Shown one piece after another: positions 16,796-25,884 of a DNA stretch of 64,000 bases (position 1 is the stretch's first letter; each line of letters opens with the position of its first letter). Made by a program: the position numbers and the translations under genes. A model generated the notes under the pieces. The model did no database searches. It had not been told where the DNA came from and saw only the letters and a program-made list of their open reading frames with translations. Source of the DNA: Microbacterium keratanolyticum. GTDB taxonomy: Bacteria; Actinomycetota; Actinomycetes; Actinomycetales; Microbacteriaceae. Location of the stretch: NCBI RefSeq assembly GCF_016907255.1, contig NZ_JAFBBQ010000001.1, positions 1,240,001 to 1,304,000 of the forward strand. The letters run 5' to 3'.

Positions 16796-18340
16796 TCAGC
16801 CGATCAGGCGACCCACCGCGCGCGCACGGATCAGCACCTGCTGACCGTCCGAGTAGGCGGCCGGCAGCTCTTCGATCGCGACCACCTCGATCGTCTCCCG
16901 GGCCGCTCCCGCTTCGGCCGCGCGCTCCCTGGCGGCCTGTGCGGCATCCGCGCGCGCCGCGCGACGACCGGGCTCGGTGCCATCCACCCGATAGATCTTC
17001 TCGACCTGTCCAGCGACGTCGCCGAGTGCGGCGCCCACGGCATTTGCTGCTCCGAAGTGGTCAGGGCGCAACAGGTCACTGACACCGTCGAGAACCTCGG
17101 GAGCGATGATGCCGCCACCGCCCACGAGAATCACGGGCACGGGTGCGGCGCTCGGCTTCATGCGGTCGATGCTGTCTTCGAGCAGGGTGCGGATGCCCCG
17201 CCATGCTGCATCCGCGACGGTCGACGTCACCTCGGGGGCGGCGGTGCCGTTGATCTCAGCGGCACCGACGGCGAGCGCGATGTCGGTGGCGGTGAGGGTG
17301 TCACCACCGAAGGCGAGCCCTTCAGTGAGCAGGCGGTAGCCGACGCTGTCGGGCCCGACGCGGGTGCCCTCGTCGCGGATGATCGTGCCGCCGCCGAGTC
17401 CCACCGACAGCACATCGGGCATGCGGAAGTTCGTGCGGATGCCACCAATCTCGACGGCGTGCGCCGACTGGCGGGGGAAGCCGTCGATGAGCACGCCGAT
17501 GTCGGTCGTGGTTCCGCCGATGTCGACGACCAGGGCGTCGCTGATGCCGGACAGATGGGCTGCGCCGCGGATGGAGTTCGTGGGTCCGCAGCCGATGGTG
17601 AGCACGGGGAACTCGAGGGCGTAGTCGAGGCGCATGAGCGTGCCGTCGTTCTGCCCGAAGTAGGGTTCAGCGGCGATACCGCGTTCGCGGAGCGCGGCGA
17701 CGAACCCGGTCGCCATCTGCGTGAGCGTCTGCATGAGTGCAGCGTTGAGCACCGTGGCGTTCTCGCGTTCGAGCAGGCCCAGCGAGCCGATGCGGGCGGA
17801 TGCCGATACCGGCACGCCGAGCTCGTCGGCGACGATCCGGGCGACCTGCTGCTCCTGCGATTCATCGATCGGCGAGAACACACCGACGACGGCGACCGCG
17901 TCGACCTGCCCGCGCATCCGAGCGCAGGCGGCGCGCACGGCGTCGTCGTCAATGGGCGACAGCACCCGTCCGTCGACCTCGAACCCCCCGGGCAGAAGCA
18001 CGACGTGCTCGCCGATCGCCGCCTTCAGGTCTTCGGGCCAGCCTTCCAGCGGGGGCACGGCCGTCGTTGCGGGGGCGCCGAGGCGCAGGATGCCGACCCG
18101 GCCGAGTCCGCGTCGTTCGACGATCGCGTTGGTGCAGTGCGTGGTGCCGAGCATGGCGTGACTGATCTGCGAGGGGGCGATCCCGGACAGCTCCAGCACG
18201 GCGTCGATCGCTGCGGCGACCCCGTCGCCGGTGTCTGCCGTTGTCGGCCGCTTGACCGAGGCGATGACGGTGAGGTTTTCGTCGAGCACCACGGCATCCG
18301 TGTTCGTGCCGCCGACGTCGATTCCGATGCGGTGGCCCAT
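16796..18340 (-). CDS. Hydantoinase/oxoprolinase family protein (HyuA-like)
   Basis: A 514-residue ATPase-fold protein of the HyuA/OplA family. GIDVGGTNTDAVVLD opens the protein, and the second phosphate loop VVDIGGTTTDIGVL lies near residue 275. It is shorter than full HyuA proteins of about 680 residues, as in the group that pairs with DUF917. No HyuB-type partner is present. Members hydrolyse hydantoin or oxoproline-like amide rings with ATP, but the substrate here is unknown. The ATG shares one base with the stop of the DUF917 gene (TGATG), so it is the last gene of a four-gene run. Confidence 0.9.
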   Translation of the reverse strand: MGHRIGIDVGGTNTDAVVLDENLTVIASVKRPTTADTGDGVAAAIDAVLELSGIAPSQISHAMLGTTHCTNAIVERRGLGRVGILRLGAPATTAVPPLEGWPEDLKAAIGEHVVLLPGGFEVDGRVLSPIDDDAVRAACARMRGQVDAVAVVGVFSPIDESQEQQVARIVADELGVPVSASARIGSLGLLERENATVLNAALMQTLTQMATGFVAALRERGIAAEPYFGQNDGTLMRLDYALEFPVLTIGCGPTNSIRGAAHLSGISDALVVDIGGTTTDIGVLIDGFPRQSAHAVEIGGIRTNFRMPDVLSVGLGGGTIIRDEGTRVGPDSVGYRLLTEGLAFGGDTLTATDIALAVGAAEINGTAAPEVTSTVADAAWRGIRTLLEDSIDRMKPSAAPVPVILVGGGGIIAPEVLDGVSDLLRPDHFGAANAVGAALGDVAGQVEKIYRVDGTEPGRRAARADAAQAARERAAEAGAARETIEVVAIEELPAAYSDGQQVLIRARAVGRLIG

Positions 18341-19452
18341 CAGCGACCCTCCTTCTGGGTTGCGAACTGTTCGACGGGCACCCAGTCCACGTCGTATCCG
18401 AAATGGTCGGGGCCGGCGGTCGCAAGGCCCATCGGGGTGCGCCAACGGTCATCACAGGGGATACCGATCACGGTGACCCGTGCGCCGTAGCGCACGTCGT
18501 CGGTGGTGATGGGCATTCCGGTGGCGAGATCGAGCACCGCGATGAGGTCGGGCGTGACCGCAGCGATCTGGCCATCACGACGGGCCAGGAGCATCTCGTT
18601 CTGGAAGTCCAGGCGGAAGGTCGCGCCGCGGTCGCCTCCGACACCGTCGAGTTCGGCGGCACCGCGCGTGAAGCCGCCGTCGACCTCGCGCTGCAGATCA
18701 CTCACCTTGCCGTCGAAGAGGCGATAGGCGCCGAGATCGTCACAGAGCGCGTCGATGCGTTCGTCGTCGCGCAGCTCGTCACCAGTGGCGCTGCGACCGC
18801 GCAGGATGCTGCCGATGCGCTTCGCAAGGGTGAGGGTGCCCGGGATCGCGCATTCGCGCACCACGTCGCCCCCGTAGGCGTAGTCGATCATGGTGGCGCC
18901 GCCGCCCATCTCGACGACGGCGGCGCGGGCGAGCCGTTCCGACCATTCGCCGTTCACGGGTCGGCTGACGACCTCGTTGCCGAAGTGGTCGACGAGCACC
19001 GTGGCGCCGGGCCCGTACCCTGCCAGATGGAAAGTGACCATCTGCGCCTCGGGGAACGCACGCCCCATGGCATCTCCATCGACCACGGGAAGCCCGGCAA
19101 GGGCTGCCGCGGCGATCGGGATCATCGAGTTGCCGCCACCCACCTCGATCGGCATGACCGCGGTGGGCTTTCGCCCGACGGCCCGCTCAATGGCCTCAAG
19201 TGCGGCCGTGAGCTCGGATTCGGCCATGATGCGCTCGACACTGACCGACGGCGCCCCGATGCCGCCGACGGGAACCACGAAGTCATCATCGGTGAGCTCC
19301 TCGACCGCCAGCAGGCGCACCGGACCGTGCAGACGAATCAGCCGCTTGGCCATGAGCGAGCCGACGTGCGGATCGCCGCCGCCGCCGGTGCCGAGCACGG
19401 CGGCGCCGACGGCGATCTCGTCGATATCGGCGTCGGTGATGAAGGCGCTCAT
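18340..19452 (-). CDS. DUF917-family protein
   Basis: A 370-residue cytosolic protein recognisable as DUF917 by its opening VLGTGGGGDPHVGSLMAKR and the repeated VEVGGGNSMIP and VEMGGGATMID glycine-rich segments. DUF917 genes are habitually linked to hydantoinase A-like genes and NCS1 permeases. The activity is unassigned; a role in opening or modifying a cyclic ureide or imide is inferred from the linkage. It overlaps the permease by 4 nt and the hydantoinase by 1 nt. Confidence 0.9.
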   Translation of the reverse strand: MSAFITDADIDEIAVGAAVLGTGGGGDPHVGSLMAKRLIRLHGPVRLLAVEELTDDDFVVPVGGIGAPSVSVERIMAESELTAALEAIERAVGRKPTAVMPIEVGGGNSMIPIAAAALAGLPVVDGDAMGRAFPEAQMVTFHLAGYGPGATVLVDHFGNEVVSRPVNGEWSERLARAAVVEMGGGATMIDYAYGGDVVRECAIPGTLTLAKRIGSILRGRSATGDELRDDERIDALCDDLGAYRLFDGKVSDLQREVDGGFTRGAAELDGVGGDRGATFRLDFQNEMLLARRDGQIAAVTPDLIAVLDLATGMPITTDDVRYGARVTVIGIPCDDRWRTPMGLATAGPDHFGYDVDWVPVEQFATQKEGR

Positions 19453-20774
19453 GCGGCGACCTCCGTCGCCGGGGCGTCAGGAGTGACGGTGCGGTTCTGC
19501 GACAGCATCCGACGTACCCCGAACAGAACTAGATACGCGACGAAGCTCACCAGCAGCCCGTCGAGGGCCGAGATCGTGGTGAGGGTGAACCAGCCGAACC
19601 CAGGCCCGTCGAGCGGATTGGTGGTCGCGAACGCGGCGAGGATGCCGAGCGCCCAGGCGGCGATCGCCCAGCTCTCGACCCGTGCGACGGCGGCACCGGG
19701 CGCCCAGCGCGCCGCGCGGCGCTCTGCCAGGAACGACGCCAGGTACACGCCGCCGAACGGGGCGATGATCGTGCCGATCAACAGAATGAACGGCACGAAG
19801 TAGTCCACGGCACCGAGCACTCCGAGCAGCACGCCGATGGCGCCGAGCACGGCGGTGACGGTGCGGCGACGGAACTTCGGCGAGATCGAGGAGAACGCAA
19901 GACCCGCCGAGTACACGTTGGTGGTGTTGGTGGTCCACTGCGCGAGGATCAGCACGATGACCGCCGCACCGCCCAGGCTGATGGCGAAGAACATCGCCAT
20001 CAGGTCGGTCTGGTCGAGCACGCGGGCGAGCAGGAGGGCGACGACGAGGATGATCGAGTTGCCGAAGAAGAAGCCGACGAAGCCAGCGGCCATCGCCTGA
20101 CGGGGCGTCTTTGCCCAGCGGGCCATGTCGGGGGCCAGCACCACGCCCAGGATGAAGATGCCCATCACGAGCGACACGGCACCGCCGAAGGTGAACAGGG
20201 GCGTGACCTCAGCGGTGAGCCCGTCAGTGCCCCGGGTGACGAACGCGACGATCACTCCCACGACGAGCAGAATCAGCAGCAGCGGTACAGCGAGCGCACT
20301 GAGACGGTTGATCGAGCGGTAGCCCCAGAACGCGGTGAGCACCATCAGCACACCGCCGACGGCGACGAAGACCTGCACCGGGATGTCGAATCCGGTGAGC
20401 GCGGAGAAAGCGCTCTGCGCGTTGACGCCGAAGAAGCCGGCCTGCACCGAGAACCACCCGACGAGGCTGATCGAGATGGCGAGCGCGAGGATCGCTCCTC
20501 CGGCCTTACCGAACACGGCACGGGAGATCATCGCGGCCGACAGCCCCGACGACGCCCCGACATAGGCGGTACACATGGCGAGCAGGCCCAGCAGCAGTGA
20601 GCCGAGCATCGTCGCGGCGAGGGCGGAACCGAAGTCCATGCCGGCGGCGAGCTCGATGCCGAGGAAGGCGCCAGAGAGATCGATGCCGATTGCCACCCAC
20701 ACCGCCGCGATACTGAACCAGTTCTTGCGCTGGTCGAGGGGAACGACGCCGTGTTCGTAGTCCGTGAGCTGCAT
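19449..20774 (-). CDS. NCS1-family purine-cytosine permease-like transporter
   Basis: A 441-residue inner-membrane symporter with about twelve hydrophobic segments. The N-terminal YEHGVVPLDQRKNWFSIAAVW and the following GIDLSGAFLGIELAAGM are typical of CodB-like NCS1 permeases, which take up nucleobases, allantoin or hydantoins. Its place in an operon with a hydantoinase-like ATPase and DUF917 favours a cyclic ureide substrate (inferred). Its stop overlaps the DUF917 start. Confidence 0.92.
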   Translation of the reverse strand: MQLTDYEHGVVPLDQRKNWFSIAAVWVAIGIDLSGAFLGIELAAGMDFGSALAATMLGSLLLGLLAMCTAYVGASSGLSAAMISRAVFGKAGGAILALAISISLVGWFSVQAGFFGVNAQSAFSALTGFDIPVQVFVAVGGVLMVLTAFWGYRSINRLSALAVPLLLILLVVGVIVAFVTRGTDGLTAEVTPLFTFGGAVSLVMGIFILGVVLAPDMARWAKTPRQAMAAGFVGFFFGNSIILVVALLLARVLDQTDLMAMFFAISLGGAAVIVLILAQWTTNTTNVYSAGLAFSSISPKFRRRTVTAVLGAIGVLLGVLGAVDYFVPFILLIGTIIAPFGGVYLASFLAERRAARWAPGAAVARVESWAIAAWALGILAAFATTNPLDGPGFGWFTLTTISALDGLLVSFVAYLVLFGVRRMLSQNRTVTPDAPATEVAA

Positions 20775-20860
20775 GGGTGTCCTTGGAAATGGGAGAGGCA
20801 GGCTCCTGGCGGGAGCCTGCGTCGGTGCGAAGAGTGTGGGAGGTGACGCCGGACGACCGG

Positions 20861-21439
20861 TCAGGCGGAGAGGGCAGCCGAGAGGTAGCGCCAGGCGTCG
20901 TCGAATCGTCGTCGATACACCTCGGGCGAGTAGTGCGTGAGCTGCAGGAAGAGACCTTCCATCAGCACGAACACCAAGGCGATGAAGCCGTCGGCGTCAC
21001 CCGCACGGAATACGCCTGCGGCCACGCCATCGTCGTACGCGCGGCGCACCGCGTCGGCGAGGCTGGTCTCGGAGGTGAGGAAGATCTCGCGGAGCTCGGT
21101 GCCGGCCGGGCCGAACTCGGCGGTCGGCGCACGCAGGCTGAACTCTGCGAGTTCCGGGCGATCCTGGTAGTAGACCTCGATTCCGGCGAGCAGGTGACGC
21201 AGCCGGGTGAGCGGGTCGAGGTCGGTGCTGGAGTCGACGAGGGCATCGAAGAACGCGGTGTGGTCCACGATGACCTCGGCGTACACGGCCTGGTAGAGGC
21301 TCTCTTTGTTGGAGAAGTGCGCGTACAGCGAGGGCGTTTTGATGCCGACGGCTTCGGCGATCTCGCGAAGGCTGGTCTCGGCGTACCCCTTGCGTGCGAA
21401 GAGCGTGCGCGCCTCCGCGAGGATCCGTGCCTTGGTCAT
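20861..21439 (-). CDS. TetR/AcrR-family transcriptional regulator
   Basis: A 192-residue repressor. The TetR helix-turn-helix is at the N-terminus: ARKGYAETSLREIAEAVGIK followed by TPSLYAHFSNKESLY. The C-terminal ligand domain is unspecific. It is the first gene of a minus-strand run leading into the permease, DUF917 and hydantoinase genes, with 86 nt before the permease. A perfect inverted repeat lies 21 nt upstream of its ATG, so it probably represses itself and the operon and is relieved by the transported compound. Confidence 0.93.
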   Translation of the reverse strand: MTKARILAEARTLFARKGYAETSLREIAEAVGIKTPSLYAHFSNKESLYQAVYAEVIVDHTAFFDALVDSSTDLDPLTRLRHLLAGIEVYYQDRPELAEFSLRAPTAEFGPAGTELREIFLTSETSLADAVRRAYDDGVAAGVFRAGDADGFIALVFVLMEGLFLQLTHYSPEVYRRRFDDAWRYLSAALSA

Positions 21440-21460
21440 GAGTGCCGATCGACTGCCGTT

Positions 21461-21482
21461 GCCTAACGATGATTAGTTAGGC
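21461..21482. promoter_or_regulatory. TetR operator candidate (perfect 7-8-7 palindrome)
   Basis: GCCTAAC, 8 nt, GTTAGGC: perfect 7-bp arms. On the minus strand the spacer contains TAATCA, a plausible -10 for the TetR gene, so repressor binding would cover the promoter. A further half-site (GACTAAC) follows at 21486. Confidence 0.75.
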
Positions 21483-21559
21483 AGAGACTAACCCCTGATC
21501 AGTGGTCGTGCAAGACGAGAGTTCGCGGACGCGCTTCGCACATAGGGGATGATCGAAGG

Positions 21560-24076
21560 ATGCGCCTCGACCCCACCGCCCTCCGCGACTCCGGGGCCGC
21601 CACAGACCCGGATGCGATCTATCTGGCCTTCGTCGAGTGGGCGGAGTCCACCGGCATCTCGCTGTATCCCGCGCAGGACGAGGCGATCATCGAGATCGTC
21701 TCCGGTCAGAACCTGATCCTCTCGACCCCGACGGGCACCGGAAAGTCGCTCGTCGCGATCGGCGCGCACTTCGCGGCCCTCGCCACGGGACGCCGCACCT
21801 ACTACACGGCACCGATCAAGGCCCTGGTCAGCGAGAAGTTCTTCAGCCTCGTCGACATCTTCGGCCCGGAGAACGTCGGCATGGTGACAGGCGACTCCGC
21901 GGTGAACGCGGATGCGCCGATCATCTGCTGCACCGCAGAGATCCTCGCGAACCTCGCACTGCGCGAGGGACCGGACGCCGATGTCGGCCAAGTCGTCATG
22001 GACGAGTTCCACTTCTACGCGGACCCCGATCGCGGATGGGCCTGGCAGGTGCCCCTGCTGACGCTCCCGCAGGCACAGTTCGTGCTGATGTCGGCGACGC
22101 TCGGCGATGTCACCGAGCTCGCGGAGGACCTCACCCGCCGCACCGGCCGCGAGACCGCAACCGTCACCGGCGTCGAGCGCCCCGTGCCCCTGCACTTCTA
22201 CTACGAGACGACACCGATCCACGAGACGATCGAAGAGCTGTTGTCCACCGGGCAGGCGCCGATCTACATTGTGCATTTCTCGCAGGCGGCCGCGATGGAG
22301 CGCGCGCAGGCACTGTCGAGCACGAAGATCGCCAGCCGCGAGCAGCGCGATGAGATCGCAGAGCTCATCGGAGCATTCCGCTTCACCACGGCCTTCGGAA
22401 AGACGCTCTCACGCTTCCTCCGCGCAGGCATCGGCGTGCATCACGCCGGGATGCTTCCGAAGTATCGCCGCCTCGTCGAGCAGCTCGCACAGCGCGGCCT
22501 GCTGCGCGTGATCTGCGGTACCGACACCCTCGGGGTCGGCATCAACGTGCCCATCCGCACAGTGCTACTCACGGCGCTGACGAAATTCGACGGCACCAGG
22601 ATGCGCCAGCTCAACGCCCGCGAGTTCCACCAGATCGCAGGTCGAGCCGGCCGCGCCGGCTTCGACACCGCGGGCACGGTCGTGGCGCAGGCCCCCGAGC
22701 ACGAATCCGAGAACATCGCCGCGATCAAGAAGGCCGGCGACGACCCGAAGAAGAAGCGCAAGATCGTGCGCAAGAAGGCCCCCGACGGCTTCGTCTCGTG
22801 GGGAGAGCCCTCGTTCCAGAAGCTCATCGCCGCGGAGCCTGAGACGCTCACCTCGCACCTGCAGGTCACGAGCGCCATGATCCTGAACGTGATCGGCCGC
22901 GGCGGCGACGCCTTCGCGACGATGCGCGAGCTCATTTTCGACAACCACGAGCCGCGAGCACGCCAGCGCGAGCTCGCACGGCGCGCTCTCGGGATCTACC
23001 GCACGCTGCGCGACTCCGGCATCGTCGAGCAGACGCCAGACGGAAGCATCCGCCTCACCGTCGACATGCCGCCGCACTTCGCGCTCAACCAGCCGCTCTC
23101 TCCCTTCGCTCTCGCCGCCTTCGAGCTTCTCGATCCCGAAAGCGCGACGTTCGCGCTCGACATGATCTCGATCGTCGAATCCACGCTCGATGATCCGCGT
23201 GCGGTGCTGGGGCAGCAGGAGTTCCTGGCGCGGGGCGAAGCCGTCGCGGAGATGAAGCGCGAGGGCATCGAGTACGAGGAGCGCATGGAGCTGCTCGAGC
23301 AGATCACGTACCCGAAGCCGCTCGACGAACTGCTGGGCGCGGCGTTCGAGACCTACAGCGCGGCGCAGCCGTGGATCCGCGACTTCGAGGTGCGCCCGAA
23401 ATCCGTCGTCCGCGACATGTACGAGCGGGCGATGTCGTTCGGCGAGTACGTGGCCTTCTACAAGATCGCCCGGTCCGAGGGCGTGGTGCTGCGCTACCTC
23501 TCGGACGCCTACCGCGCGGCATCGCAGACGATCCCCGAGCATCTCAAGAACGAGGATCTGCGCGATCTGATCGAGTGGCTCGGCGAGCTCGTGCGACAGG
23601 TCGACTCGTCGCTGCTCGACGAGTGGGAGGAGCTGGTCACCGGCACCGACAACGGCATCGTCGATCTGCACCGCCCCGACGACGAGCCGATCATTCCCCC
23701 GGCGCCGAAGCGTCTCACCACGAACGTGCGCGCCTTCCGCATCCTCGTGCGCAACGAGCTGTTCCGCCGTGTGCAGCTCGCCGCCCGAGAGGACGTCGAG
23801 GCGCTGGCTGCGCTCGACCCGGAGTTCGGAGCGGCGGGGTGGGATGCCGCGTTGGACGCCTACTTCGCCGAGCACGACGAGATCCTCACGGGTCCGGATG
23901 CGCGCAGCTCAAAGCTGCTCATCCTCGAGGAGGGCCCGACATCCTGGACGGCACGGCAGATCATCGACGACCCCGCGGGCGATCATGACTGGGGCATCTC
24001 GGCGACGATCGACCTCGCGGCCTCCGATGAGGCCGGCGAGGCCGTCGTCACCGTGACCGCCGTGAACCGACTGTAG
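21560..24076 (+). CDS. DEAD/DEAH-box (Ski2-like) helicase with C-terminal DUF3516
   Basis: An 838-residue ATP-dependent helicase. Motif I is TPTGTGKS (56-63), motif II is DEFH (148-151) and motif III is SAT near residue 174. The second RecA domain has GRAGRAGFDTAG (motif VI). The remaining part from about residue 400 is the DUF3516 domain found with this helicase in Actinobacteria. The basic insert KKKRKIVRKKAPDG lies between them. RNA or DNA substrates have not been established for this group as far as I know. GAAGG precedes the ATG. It is transcribed away from the TetR gene. Confidence 0.93.
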   Translation: MRLDPTALRDSGAATDPDAIYLAFVEWAESTGISLYPAQDEAIIEIVSGQNLILSTPTGTGKSLVAIGAHFAALATGRRTYYTAPIKALVSEKFFSLVDIFGPENVGMVTGDSAVNADAPIICCTAEILANLALREGPDADVGQVVMDEFHFYADPDRGWAWQVPLLTLPQAQFVLMSATLGDVTELAEDLTRRTGRETATVTGVERPVPLHFYYETTPIHETIEELLSTGQAPIYIVHFSQAAAMERAQALSSTKIASREQRDEIAELIGAFRFTTAFGKTLSRFLRAGIGVHHAGMLPKYRRLVEQLAQRGLLRVICGTDTLGVGINVPIRTVLLTALTKFDGTRMRQLNAREFHQIAGRAGRAGFDTAGTVVAQAPEHESENIAAIKKAGDDPKKKRKIVRKKAPDGFVSWGEPSFQKLIAAEPETLTSHLQVTSAMILNVIGRGGDAFATMRELIFDNHEPRARQRELARRALGIYRTLRDSGIVEQTPDGSIRLTVDMPPHFALNQPLSPFALAAFELLDPESATFALDMISIVESTLDDPRAVLGQQEFLARGEAVAEMKREGIEYEERMELLEQITYPKPLDELLGAAFETYSAAQPWIRDFEVRPKSVVRDMYERAMSFGEYVAFYKIARSEGVVLRYLSDAYRAASQTIPEHLKNEDLRDLIEWLGELVRQVDSSLLDEWEELVTGTDNGIVDLHRPDDEPIIPPAPKRLTTNVRAFRILVRNELFRRVQLAAREDVEALAALDPEFGAAGWDAALDAYFAEHDEILTGPDARSSKLLILEEGPTSWTARQIIDDPAGDHDWGISATIDLAASDEAGEAVVTVTAVNRL

Positions 24077-24085
24077 AGGTGCGCG

Positions 24086-24181
24086 TCAGGTCTGTCCGGC
24101 CAGGCGTCGGTACTCGCTCGGCGTGAGCCCGAAGACCTCACGGAAGGAGCGGGCGAAGTAGTTCGCATCCGCGCCCGCTGG
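24086..24181 (-). pseudogene. Remnant of an AraC-family regulator (last 31 codons)
   Basis: The minus strand encodes the C-terminal end of an AraC/XylS DNA-binding domain: ANYFARSFREVF, GLTPSEYRRLAGQT, then a stop. This is the second helix-turn-helix and its tail. Upstream the reading runs straight into the 3' end of the SDR gene without further AraC similarity, so the rest of the gene has been lost. It occupies nearly all of the space between the helicase and SDR genes. Confidence 0.85.
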
Positions 24182-24191
24182 AGGGGGCAGA

Positions 24192-25709
24192 TCACCAGGG
24201 GTGCGGCTCGTAGTCCTTCAGGAAGACACCGTGGATGTCGTCGCCGGCCTCGCCGCGCACGATCGGGTCGTAGACGCGGGCAGCACCGTCGACGAGGTCG
24301 AGCGGGGCGTGGAAGCCCTCCTCGGCCAGGCGCACCTTCGTGAAGTGCGGGCGCTCATCGGTGATCCATCCGGTGTCCACGGCCGTCATGAGGATGCCGT
24401 CGGTCTCGAACATCTCGCCCGCGCTCGTGCGCGTGAGCATGTTGAGGGCGGCTTTCGCCATGTTGGTGTGCGGATGCCCCGGCCCCTTGTAGCGACGGGC
24501 GAACTGCCCTTCCATCGCAGAGACGTTCACGATGTACTTGCGACGTGCCTGCGAGGCGACCATCGCGGGGCGCAGACGGCTGATGAGCAGGAAGGGCGCC
24601 GTGGTGTTGCACAGCTGCACCTCCAGCATCTCGAGCGGTTCGACCTGGTCGACCGACTGCACCCAGCTGTTCGTGCGGTTCACGTCGGGGACGAGTCCGC
24701 CCGCGTCGATCGCGGTGCCGTCGGCGTGCTTCGCGAGTGACGAAGATCCGGGAGCCATCGCAAGGCGTGCCAGGTCTTCTGCCGTGAGCGCCTGACCTCC
24801 CTGCTCGGCGACCGTGCCGCCGAGCGCGGCGACCGACAGCAGCGGATGCGCATCGACCGACGCCTGCAAGGCCTGCGGGTGCGGGTCGGCGGTGTGGCCG
24901 AAGGTCTCCATCTCGGGCAGCGGTCCATCGGGCAGCGGCTGCAGCTCGGCATCCGCAAGCAGCGAGTACGCACCCGGCGAGCGCCGCACGGTCTGGGCCG
25001 CGTTGTTGATGAGGATGTCGAGCGGCCCTTGCGCTGCGACCGAGTCGGCGAGGCCGATCACCTGCGCGGGGTCACGCAGGTCGATGCCGACGACGCGAAG
25101 GCGGTGCAGCCAGTCGCCGGAATCGGGCAGCGCCGAGAAGCGGCGCACGGCGTCGCGCGGGAAGCGTGTCGTGATCGTGAGGTGTGCTCCGTCACGCAGC
25201 AGGCGCAGCGCGATGTGCATGCCGATCTTCGCGCGACCGCCGGTGAGCAGCGCACGCTTTCCGGTGAGGTCGGTGCGGGCGTTGCGCTTGCCGTGGCTGG
25301 AACGGGCGCACTGCGGGCAGAGCTGGTGGTAGAACGCGTCGACGATCGTGTACGGCTGCTTGCAGATGTAGCAGTTGCGCGGCTTGAGCAGCTCACCGGC
25401 GATCGGAGCGTCCGTGACACTCGTCTCGAGATCGAGTCCGCGGGTCTCGTCGTCGATGCGGTCGGGGGCGCCGGTGGCTGTGCGCGCGACGACGGCCTTG
25501 TCGGCCTCGGCGATGGCATCGCGGATCTGCTTGCGGCGCACCCGCTTGACGGCCTTGAACATCGCCGCGGTCGCGTGGCGCACCGCGATGTAGTCGGGGT
25601 GCTCTTCGTTGATCGTGTCGAGCTGCTTCAGGACGCGCAACGTCGTCGCGAGATCTTCGGGGTCGAGGCCGTCGCCAAGGTCGTCGGGCACGGCAGGCGA
25701 GTCGGTCAT
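24192..25709 (-). CDS. SDR-family oxidoreductase with N-terminal zinc ribbon
   Basis: A 505-residue protein. Residues 1-110 are helical and acidic. A zinc-ribbon-like CYIC (C113, C116) and CPQC (C131, C134) pair follows, then a Rossmann SDR domain with TGGRAKIG (156-163) and NNAAQT. In the catalytic region VNVSAMEG supplies the Ser, but the usual YxxxK reads TNMAK, so the catalytic Tyr position is Thr. The active chemistry is therefore uncertain, and the substrate is unknown. The start has no Shine-Dalgarno sequence but a -10-like TAAAAT 7 nt upstream. Confidence 0.85.
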   Translation of the reverse strand: MTDSPAVPDDLGDGLDPEDLATTLRVLKQLDTINEEHPDYIAVRHATAAMFKAVKRVRRKQIRDAIAEADKAVVARTATGAPDRIDDETRGLDLETSVTDAPIAGELLKPRNCYICKQPYTIVDAFYHQLCPQCARSSHGKRNARTDLTGKRALLTGGRAKIGMHIALRLLRDGAHLTITTRFPRDAVRRFSALPDSGDWLHRLRVVGIDLRDPAQVIGLADSVAAQGPLDILINNAAQTVRRSPGAYSLLADAELQPLPDGPLPEMETFGHTADPHPQALQASVDAHPLLSVAALGGTVAEQGGQALTAEDLARLAMAPGSSSLAKHADGTAIDAGGLVPDVNRTNSWVQSVDQVEPLEMLEVQLCNTTAPFLLISRLRPAMVASQARRKYIVNVSAMEGQFARRYKGPGHPHTNMAKAALNMLTRTSAGEMFETDGILMTAVDTGWITDERPHFTKVRLAEEGFHAPLDLVDGAARVYDPIVRGEAGDDIHGVFLKDYEPHPW

Positions 25710-25716
25710 TGGGCTG

Positions 25717-25722
25717 ATTTTA
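25717..25722 (-). promoter_or_regulatory. -10 element of a probable leaderless promoter (SDR gene)
   Basis: On the minus strand TAAAAT lies 7 nt before the SDR ATG at 25709. Confidence 0.5.
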
Positions 25723-25770
25723 CGCGAGTGGGCTGGGAGGAGCGCCGCGGGTGGGGGCGGGCATTCCCCC

Positions 25771-25835
25771 GAGAAACCACTTCCTGCACGAAACACCACG
25801 CCTGCACGTGCGTCTCGCGCGGGAAGTGGTTTCTC
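25771..25835. repeat. 65-bp imperfect palindrome, copy R3
   Basis: Begins GAGAAACCACTTCC and ends GGAAGTGGTTTCTC: a perfect 14-bp outer stem, the longest of the four copies. Most of the remaining interior also matches its own reverse complement. It lies in the divergent gap between the SDR and PucR genes, upstream of the PucR ribosome binding site. Confidence 0.92.
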
Positions 25836-25884
25836 ACGAGAGGCGAGAACGTACGCTGGTGGAAATCCAGAGGGAGGTCTCGCC

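Noticed and set aside
15304-18490. Long plus-strand open frames opposite the GT2 and hydantoinase-like genes.
   Set aside because: They show no family motifs or ribosome binding sites, while the minus strand has complete, motif-bearing genes in a tight operon.
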